NCBI GenBank assembly: GCA_026389955.1
Contig: JAPLGY010000416.1
Location: 1 to 6,634, forward strand
Length of the DNA: 6,634 bases
Direction: 5' to 3'
Source: Caldilinea sp.
GTDB lineage: Bacteria > Chloroflexota > Anaerolineae > Caldilineales > Caldilineaceae
The notes under the pieces are model-generated. The model had not been told where the DNA came from, searched no databases, and saw only the letters and a list, made by a program, of their open reading frames with translations. A program made the position numbers and the translations under genes. This document shows positions 1-4,571 of the stretch, piece by piece. Position 1 is the stretch's first letter. Every line of letters starts with the position of its first letter.

Positions 1-1
1 G

Positions 2-193
2 AACGAATGTATGACCCTTTCTGACCGGGTTTTCGTCTGTCAGGCGTGTGGACACACCTTGGATCGGGATTTGAACGCCGCAATCAATTTGCGAAATACC
101 GTGAGTTCCACGGAAATCAATGCCTGTGGAGATCGTGTAAGCCCTGGTGGTAACACTCAGGCAGTGATCAATGAAGCAGGAATTCGGCCCTGA
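2..193 (+). CDS. tnpB: IS200/IS605-type TnpB (OrfB), C-terminal part only
   Basis: This is the 3' end of a TnpB, the RNA-guided DNA nuclease carried by IS200/IS605-group insertion sequences and the ancestor of Cas12 enzymes. The frame is open from base 2, so the gene begins outside the window; the ATG at 11 is internal. Visible features are the second CxxC pair of the zinc ribbon (CQACG, about base 50) followed by DRDLNAAINL, the signature that holds the last acidic RuvC active-site residue and ends the nuclease core. The tail after it is the variable C-terminus, including an ACGD segment, and it stops with TGA at 191-193. The first CxxC and the other RuvC acids lie to the left and cannot be checked, so I cannot say whether the gene is intact. 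It converges on the minus-strand genes to the right. Family assignment is secure from the motif order; activity is unknown. Confidence 0.93.
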   Translation, partial: NECMTLSDRVFVCQACGHTLDRDLNAAINLRNTVSSTEINACGDRVSPGGNTQAVINEAGIRP

Positions 194-244
194 CTGTCGT
201 TTTATACGATGTTTGGGTAAGTCCGAAAGAACGGTGGCAGTTGG

Positions 245-260
245 CGTGTCGGTTGACACG
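245..260. repeat. Small perfect hairpin in the TnpB right flank
   Basis: A 6-bp perfect inverted repeat (CGTGTC / GACACG) closes a 4-base GGTT loop, 51 bases after the tnpB stop. A subterminal hairpin of this kind is what TnpA transposases recognise at IS200/IS605 ends, and it is also where the 3' part of an omegaRNA scaffold would fold. The inverted repeat is seen directly; its role is inference. The hairpin at 328-347 is a competing candidate for the true right end. Confidence 0.35.
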
Positions 261-327
261 GTAGTGGTGCAGGAATTGGGGGACGTGCTGCTGTTGCGCG
301 AGGTCGGCGCTCCTCTCCTGACAAACA

Positions 328-347
328 ACCACTCTTCAACAAGTGGT
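328..347. repeat. Second small hairpin, alternative IS right-end candidate
   Basis: A 6-bp perfect inverted repeat (ACCACT / AGTGGT) has an 8-base loop, CTTCAACA. It lies 134 bases after tnpB. It may be the subterminal palindrome of the insertion sequence or simply chance; a 6-bp stem is not rare. It is listed because the element end must fall somewhere in this flank and this is one of the few structures there. Confidence 0.25.
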
Positions 348-423
348 ACCTTGCCGGCGAACAACGCAGTTCCTCTCCAGTCGTCGGGCCACAGAAAGGG
401 CTGGGTAAACTGCGGATCATTTC

Positions 424-462
424 GATCCTACTCTGTGCGGTCCGCACAGAGTAGGATCTTTT
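424..462 (+). terminator. Strong intrinsic-terminator-like hairpin with T tract
   Basis: Bases 424-440 and 442-458 are perfect reverse complements: 17 bp around a single central T, so about 16 bp can pair in RNA. Four T residues (459-462) follow on the plus strand, which is the arrangement of a Rho-independent terminator reading left to right. It sits between the converging tnpB (+) and antiporter (-) genes, where a terminator is expected. On the minus strand the bases after the hairpin are CGAAATG, with no U tract, so termination of the antiporter transcript here would be less efficient. The stem is longer and more perfect than most terminators, so another role (protein-binding palindrome, mobile hairpin repeat) is possible. 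Confidence 0.6.
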
Positions 463-574
463 GTCTCAGATCGATTTCCAAAAATGCCAGGGAGAATGGC
501 CATGCCCGCTTCTTCCACAGACAGCGGGCGAGGACGACATCCACGCGTGTGGGGCCACTGCCGCCCCACCTTGT

Positions 575-1672
575 TCAGGCAGGCCGGACGCCGCGTTGGC
601 GCAGCTCGCGCGTCGCACTGACGACCAAGGTCAGCACCGTCAGCGGAATCACGAAGAACAGCAAAAAGGTGCGGTACTGGGGCAGGCTGGGGTCTCCAGC
701 AGCATCCAGCAGCAGGTAGGCCGTGTACAACCCATAATAGACCACAAAGACCAAACCCTCCCACCGGGCAATCGTGTAGCCGGTGAAGAAGATCGGCAGA
801 CAGGCCACCGCCACCGCCACCATGAACGGAATGTCCGTGACCAGCATTTGGGCGCTCACCGGCGTCCCTTGGGACGAGACCAGCGCAGAAATCCCAAGCA
901 CAGACAACAGGTTGAAGATGTTGCTGCCGACTACGTTGCCTACGGCAATGTCACGCTCCCCGCGAATGGCCGCCACCACCGAAGTTGCCAGTTCGGGCAT
1001 CGATGTGCCGGCAGCAACGATGGTCAACCCGATCACCAGCTCGCTCATGCCCAGCACCCGCGCCAGCTCCACAGCACCGTCGACCAGCCAGCGTGAACCC
1101 AAGACGAGCAGAACCAGCCCCCCGGCAATCAGCCCAACGTTGAGCAGCATGCGCTGCACGGTGCGCGGCTCGCGCACCGCATACTCGGCCTCGTATTCGG
1201 CCATCACTTCTTTGTTCCGCTCACGCTGGCTCTGCACAATCAAAAAGATCGTGTAAACCAGGATCCCGGCAAAGAGCAGCGCCCCTTCCCAGCGCCCAAT
1301 CCGCCCGTCCAGCGCCAGGAGCCAGACGACCACCGACGTGCCGATCATGATCGGCACGTCGACCCGCACCAGCTGCTGCGCCACCACCAGCGGCACGATC
1401 AACGCTGAAAGGCCCAGAATGAAGAGCACGTTGAAGATGTTGCTGCCGACCACGTTCCCCACAGCGATGTCCACCTGGCCGCTCAGCGCTGACTGCACGC
1501 TGACAGCCATCTCCGGCGCGCTGGTGCCAAAGGCCACGATGGTCAGCCCGATCACCAACGGCGAAATGCCCAGCGCTGCGGCCAGCCGGCTCCCTCCGCG
1601 CACCAGGAGCTCTGCCCCTGCCACCAATGTCACCAATCCCCCCACCAACAACAGCACGATAATTCCCCACAT
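575..1672 (-). CDS. Calcium/sodium antiporter (CaCA superfamily, YrbG-like)
   Basis: This is an inner-membrane cation/Ca2+ exchanger of 365 residues. It has the two inverted alpha repeats of the family: GTSAPE (49-54) with GNVVGSNIFN (72-81), and GTSMPE (222-227) with an identical GNVVGSNIFN (245-254). The two glutamates of GTSxPE (E54, E227) are the known ion-binding residues of this superfamily. I count about ten hydrophobic helices plus one more near the C-terminus (about 336-353). A charged cytosolic-type loop (about 148-175, rich in E and R) lies between the halves. I chose the ATG at 1672, not the longer GTG frame start at 1741, because the protein then opens directly with the first membrane helix and has AAAAAGGA just upstream, though only two bases away. 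It should exchange Ca2+ for Na+ or H+; the exact ions cannot be read from sequence. It appears to have its own promoter and stands apart from the genes upstream. Confidence 0.93.
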   Translation of the reverse strand: MWGIIVLLLVGGLVTLVAGAELLVRGGSRLAAALGISPLVIGLTIVAFGTSAPEMAVSVQSALSGQVDIAVGNVVGSNIFNVLFILGLSALIVPLVVAQQLVRVDVPIMIGTSVVVWLLALDGRIGRWEGALLFAGILVYTIFLIVQSQRERNKEVMAEYEAEYAVREPRTVQRMLLNVGLIAGGLVLLVLGSRWLVDGAVELARVLGMSELVIGLTIVAAGTSMPELATSVVAAIRGERDIAVGNVVGSNIFNLLSVLGISALVSSQGTPVSAQMLVTDIPFMVAVAVACLPIFFTGYTIARWEGLVFVVYYGLYTAYLLLDAAGDPSLPQYRTFLLFFVIPLTVLTLVVSATRELRQRGVRPA

Positions 1673-1830
1673 GGTCCTTTTTGTCTCTTTCGTAAAAGCT
1701 CTGGCTTGTGTTGCAATGCCACCCAGGGCAGGCAGCCCCACACCTTTCGGGCCGTGCTATCATAGCACCAACCCACTGCCCAGAGCTTCCAATTGTCTGA
1801 CATTTGGCTGACAGCAAACCGACAGCTGCC
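1673..1830. other. Intergenic region between the acetyltransferase and the antiporter
   Basis: These 158 bases hold no gene. They carry the probable promoter/operator of the antiporter (1754-1768) and, if transcription starts there, a leader of about 80 bases. I looked for a recognisable metal-responsive riboswitch because of the transporter downstream and did not see one. I also saw no clear terminator after the acetyltransferase stop, so read-through from the upstream operon is possible. Confidence 0.5.
1754..1768 (-). promoter_or_regulatory. Putative operator palindrome overlapping a -10 box
   Basis: Bases 1754-1768 form a perfect 7-1-7 inverted repeat (GTGCTAT C ATAGCAC). Read on the minus strand it contains TATGAT (1764-1759), one base from the -10 consensus. 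This is 86 bases ahead of the antiporter start. A convincing -35 box at normal spacing is not visible; a TTGGAA lies too far upstream (22 bases). A palindrome sitting on a -10 is the usual layout of a repressor site, so metal- or stress-responsive control of the antiporter is plausible but inferred. Confidence 0.35.
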
Positions 1831-2295
1831 TCAGCCCAGGTCGCAGGCAAAGACTTCGGTGAAGAGCTGAAATTCGTCGGTCAAGGCGTCGATCTGGCGC
1901 CAGCCCAGACGGCGGTAATAGGCGGAGGCTGTCTCCGTGCGCAGATAGAGGGTCGTGTGCCCCAGCCCGGCAGCGACCGCCCGGACGTGGTCGATCAGCT
2001 GGCGCGCGCAGCCCCGCCCCCGCATGGCCGGCAGGACATACAAGGAGGCCAGCCACGGGCCCCACTCCGGCCGTGCCGACAGGTCGTTGTCGACCAGCGA
2101 GACGGTTGCCACACAGGCGCCGTCGACGACCCCCACGTAGGTCAGCGGGATCGTCCTGGCCCGGCGATCCTGCAGGGCTGCGGCCACTGCCGCCTGCGTG
2201 AGGGCGGGGCGCAGGCCCTCGATGAACGCTGTATAGATCCAGTGGGCCACCTCAGGCAGCCATTCGGGGTGGTCGTGCAAGTTGACAATCTGCAT
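1831..2295 (-). CDS. GNAT-family N-acetyltransferase
   Basis: This small soluble enzyme of 154 residues transfers an acetyl group from acetyl-CoA to an unidentified amine. GNAT motif A is clear: the strand SLYVLPA (84-90) is followed by the pyrophosphate-binding loop R92-G-R-G-C-A97, matching the R/Q-x-x-G-x-G/A pattern, and then helix alpha3. Motif B follows, with YLRTETASAYYRRLGW (about 117-132) supplying the tyrosine-rich helix common in the family. The N-terminal part is helical and would form the substrate side. Length is normal for the family. The ATG is supported by AGAGAGGA five bases upstream. It starts 24 bases after the DUF58 stop on the same strand, so it is probably the last gene of the moxR-DUF58 operon. 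The substrate (small molecule or protein N-terminus) cannot be told. Confidence 0.9.
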   Translation of the reverse strand: MQIVNLHDHPEWLPEVAHWIYTAFIEGLRPALTQAAVAAALQDRRARTIPLTYVGVVDGACVATVSLVDNDLSARPEWGPWLASLYVLPAMRGRGCARQLIDHVRAVAAGLGHTTLYLRTETASAYYRRLGWRQIDALTDEFQLFTEVFACDLG

Positions 2296-2319
2296 CGCAA
2301 TCCTCTCTGGTGGACAGGC

Positions 2320-3540
2320 TCAGGCCGGGGCGAGATTCAGCCCCTGCAGGCGTTCCCACTCGGCGTGCCCGCCGACGGGGTAGTGCTGGATGCCGGCCAG
2401 CGGGGTAGCGGCACAGGCCGGGCCCAGGGTGACCAGAGCCACGGCAAAACCACGGCTGCGCAGGGACAGCAGGGTCTGGCACAAGGTGGGGGTGAGCAGC
2501 GCTGTGATCACCCCCACGGTGGTGCCGTAGGGCAGGCGCAGGCCCTCGTGCTGCAGGCTCTTGGCCAGCGGCCAACGGCCAAAGGGAAGCAGCCTGGCCA
2601 ACGCCTCCAGGATCAGGGTCAGCTGGTCGCGGTGGCTGGCCGGGCGCACGCGCACCTGCTGGGCCCCAGGCTGCATGACGCCGTTGGCAAAAAGGCCCAC
2701 CGGCTGGCCTTGCTCCCACGCCCAGCGCGCCAGCGAGGCAGCCACCGTGACGGCAAACTCCTGCAGGTCAGGGTCGTAGCCCTCCCAGCTGTGTTCGTGG
2801 GTGTTGACGTCGAGAAAAAGAGCCAGCGGACGGTTGGCCGAAGGGTCGAAGGTCTTGGTCTGCAGCGACCCGCGGCGGGCGGTGGCTTTCCAGTGCACCT
2901 GGCGCATACTGTCGCCCACCGCATACTCGCGCGCGCCGCTGAACCGCAGCGGGTCCTCGGCCAGCCGGCGCAGGGCACGAAACTCGCCGAACGGGCGGGT
3001 TGCCGGCAGGCCAAGCGCAGAGAGCGGCACCGTGCGCGGGTAGACCAGCAGAATCTCGATCGCTGGCTCTTCCCGGTCGCGGCTGGCAAACCCGAAGAGA
3101 TCGCCGCTGTACAGCTGTGCAGGGCCCAAGGCCCAGACGCCCCGCGGGCCGGCGCGCACACGGTAGTGGCGCGTGACCCGTTCGTACCAGCGCAGCGCCA
3201 CCAGGTTGACCAGCCGCTGGCGGCCCGGACGATGGCTGTGGGCCAGGTGGGCAGGCTCGATGGCGAGCGCCCTGGGAACTTCATCCTCCGCACGCAGCCA
3301 GGCCAGCGGCAGCGGCTTGGCATTGGTGAGCTCGACGGCAAGCCGAATCTCGTCGCCAGGAAAGAGCCGGGTTCGTTCGAGGCGGCGGGTATAGCGCACG
3401 CCAGACAGGCAGACGCGCAGCCAGAGCCAGGCCGCACCGGCGACCAGAGCCAGCAGCAGGGCCAGCAAAAACAGCGGCGCGCTGCGCAGCGCCACAGCCA
3501 CGACCGCCAGCCCCAGCAGCGCCCAGGCCCAGCCTCTCAC
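2320..3540 (-). CDS. DUF58 domain membrane protein
   Basis: This 406-residue protein is encoded directly after moxR. The N-terminus (about 4-41) is strongly hydrophobic and should make two short membrane helices. The rest is cytosolic or envelope-facing and includes a beta-rich middle part. The DUF58 signature is at about 200-231: FSGAREYAVGD, then RQVHWKATARRGSLQTKTF. After it comes a VWA-like strand LALFLDVN (239-246), where the metal-site DxSxS is not conserved. DUF58 proteins commonly pair with MoxR ATPases, which are thought to remodel or activate them; the molecular role of DUF58 itself is not settled. The start is GTG, sharing GTGA with the moxR stop, and GGAG lies nine bases ahead inside moxR, so translation is probably coupled. 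No transglutaminase or VWA gene follows, unlike many such operons. Confidence 0.9.
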   Translation of the reverse strand: MRGWAWALLGLAVVAVALRSAPLFLLALLLALVAGAAWLWLRVCLSGVRYTRRLERTRLFPGDEIRLAVELTNAKPLPLAWLRAEDEVPRALAIEPAHLAHSHRPGRQRLVNLVALRWYERVTRHYRVRAGPRGVWALGPAQLYSGDLFGFASRDREEPAIEILLVYPRTVPLSALGLPATRPFGEFRALRRLAEDPLRFSGAREYAVGDSMRQVHWKATARRGSLQTKTFDPSANRPLALFLDVNTHEHSWEGYDPDLQEFAVTVAASLARWAWEQGQPVGLFANGVMQPGAQQVRVRPASHRDQLTLILEALARLLPFGRWPLAKSLQHEGLRLPYGTTVGVITALLTPTLCQTLLSLRSRGFAVALVTLGPACAATPLAGIQHYPVGGHAEWERLQGLNLAPA

Positions 3541-4505
3541 TGCCGGGCACTCCAGCGCTCCTCCACCGGAACCGGGGTCTGCTCAACCAGCCGGGCAACC
3601 ACCGTGCGGGCACTCTGCCCGCGCAGCCGACTTTCCGGGCTCAGAATCAGCCGGTGGGCCAGCACCGGCTGGGCCAGCTGCTGCAGGTCGTCGGGGGTGA
3701 CAAACTCGCGGCCGCGCAGGGCCGCCAAAGCCTGGGCTGCGCGCAGCCAGGCAAGCGCCCCGCGCGGGCTGACCCCAAGCTCGACCGCCGGGTCCTGCCG
3801 CGAAGCGTGCACCAGGTCGAGCAGATAGTCCTCGACGACCGGCTGGCACGCCACCTGGCGGCAGCGGGCGACGATCTGGCGAAGCTCGGCTGCGCCGAGC
3901 AGCGGCTGCACCTCGGCCAGCGGGTTGTGGACCCGAAACCGGCGCAGGAGCACGCGTTCATCCTCGCGGGCCGGATAGCCGATCGCCGTCCGCAGCAAAA
4001 AACGGTCCAGCTGCGCCTCCGGCAGCGGGAAGGTCCCTTCCAACTCGACCGGGTTCTGGGTGGCCAACACCAGAAAAGGATAGGCCAGCGGGCGGGTGAC
4101 GCCGTCGACGGTGACCTGACGCTCTTCCATCGCTTCGAGCAGGGCTGCCTGGGTGCGCGGCCCGGCGCGGTTGATCTCGTCGGCCAGCAAAATTTCGGCG
4201 TGGATCGGCCCGCCACGATACTCGAAGTCCCCGCTCTTCTGGTTGAAGACGTTGACACCGGTGATGTCGGAGGGCAGCAGGTCGGGGGTGAACTGGATGC
4301 GGCTGAACGAACAGCCGAGCGAGCGCGCCAGGGTCTTGGCCAGGGTCGTCTTGCCGATCCCCGGCACATCTTCGAGCAGAACATGCCCGTCGCAAAAGAG
4401 CGCAACCAGCAGAAGCTCGACAACTTCGTCCTTGCCGACAATCACAGAGCCCACAGTGCGTTTGAGCCGGGCCGCAACCTCGGCGACCTGTTGAGTTGTA
4501 TCCAT
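3537..4505 (-). CDS. MoxR-type AAA+ ATPase
   Basis: This is a cytosolic AAA+ chaperone-like ATPase of 322 residues, normal for the MoxR family. Walker A is VPGIGKTT (47-54). Walker B is ILLADEINRA with D109-E110. Sensor 1 sits in LATQNP (N151). The LPEAQLDRF stretch (161-169) is characteristic of MoxR and carries R168, the likely arginine finger. SPRGALAWLRAA (246-257) contains the sensor-2 arginine R248 in the C-terminal lid. All key residues are present, so it should hydrolyse ATP as a ring. The frame is open further upstream to an ATG at 4544, but I prefer the ATG at 4505 because the family begins about here and a promoter-like TATAAC lies just ahead of it. It overlaps the DUF58 gene by four bases. 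MoxR ATPases help mature or insert cofactors into partner proteins; the partner here is most likely the DUF58 protein. Confidence 0.94.
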   Translation of the reverse strand: MDTTQQVAEVAARLKRTVGSVIVGKDEVVELLLVALFCDGHVLLEDVPGIGKTTLAKTLARSLGCSFSRIQFTPDLLPSDITGVNVFNQKSGDFEYRGGPIHAEILLADEINRAGPRTQAALLEAMEERQVTVDGVTRPLAYPFLVLATQNPVELEGTFPLPEAQLDRFLLRTAIGYPAREDERVLLRRFRVHNPLAEVQPLLGAAELRQIVARCRQVACQPVVEDYLLDLVHASRQDPAVELGVSPRGALAWLRAAQALAALRGREFVTPDDLQQLAQPVLAHRLILSPESRLRGQSARTVVARLVEQTPVPVEERWSARQ

Positions 4506-4514
4506 CTTGACTTG

Positions 4515-4544
4515 GTTATACCATACCGGCCCCCGCCCCCCCAA
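4515..4544 (-). promoter_or_regulatory. Putative promoter of the moxR operon, possibly leaderless
   Basis: On the minus strand TATAAC (4520-4515) is preceded by TGG, giving an extended -10 (TGGTATAAC). TTGGGG (4544-4539) lies 18 bases upstream as a weak -35. Only nine bases separate the -10 from the moxR ATG at 4505, so transcription would begin within about three bases of the start codon and the mRNA would be leaderless. In keeping with this, there is no good Shine-Dalgarno sequence before that ATG. The match is seen in the sequence; promoter activity is inferred. Confidence 0.45.
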
Positions 4545-4562
4545 GCGGACAGGATGCTCCGC
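4545..4562 (-). other. Weak hairpin after the glycosidase-like gene
   Basis: A 5-bp stem (GCGGA / TCCGC) with an 8-base loop lies just after the stop of the glycosidase-like gene and just before the moxR promoter. On the minus strand only two T residues follow it before a run of G, so it is a poor intrinsic terminator. It may attenuate read-through into moxR, or mean nothing. Confidence 0.2.
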
Positions 4563-4571
4563 CAGACAATT

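Larger units (their letters stand above)
194..574. other. Gene-free stretch right of tnpB (IS right end / omegaRNA side)
   Basis: I find no credible gene in these 381 bases. Open frames here read as proline-, arginine- and serine-rich text without recognisable domains. In IS605-type elements the right end and the scaffold of the guide RNA (omegaRNA) overlap the tnpB 3' end and continue past its stop. The first roughly 60-150 bases here are therefore expected to be element DNA, but the exact element boundary cannot be fixed without the left end or a second copy. Structures seen are hairpins at 245-260 and 328-347, a weaker one at 504-510/523-529 (GCCCGCT paired with AGCGGGC), and a very strong palindrome at 424-458. 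The stretch ends at the stop codon of the antiporter gene on the other strand. Confidence 0.5.

Noticed and set aside
202..447. An 81-codon minus-strand frame in the IS flank
   Set aside because: It starts inside the terminator-like palindrome, is Pro/Arg/Ser-rich, and has no motif or ribosome binding site.
504..529. A terminator for the antiporter transcript
   Set aside because: The 7-bp stem has a 12-base loop and no T run after it on the minus strand.
171..719. A 182-codon plus-strand frame starting MKQEF
   Set aside because: Only the first few residues resemble a TnpB tail. The remainder crosses the strong palindrome and runs into the antiporter gene on the other strand, without any domain.
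1673..1752. A riboswitch (for example a manganese-type) in the antiporter leader
   Set aside because: I could only find a 4-bp stem and no conserved core that I recognise.
1804..3828. A 674-codon open frame on the plus strand opposite the acetyltransferase, DUF58 and the end of moxR
   Set aside because: It lies antisense to genes with clear family motifs, has low-complexity Gln/Gly/Arg text and no recognisable domain.
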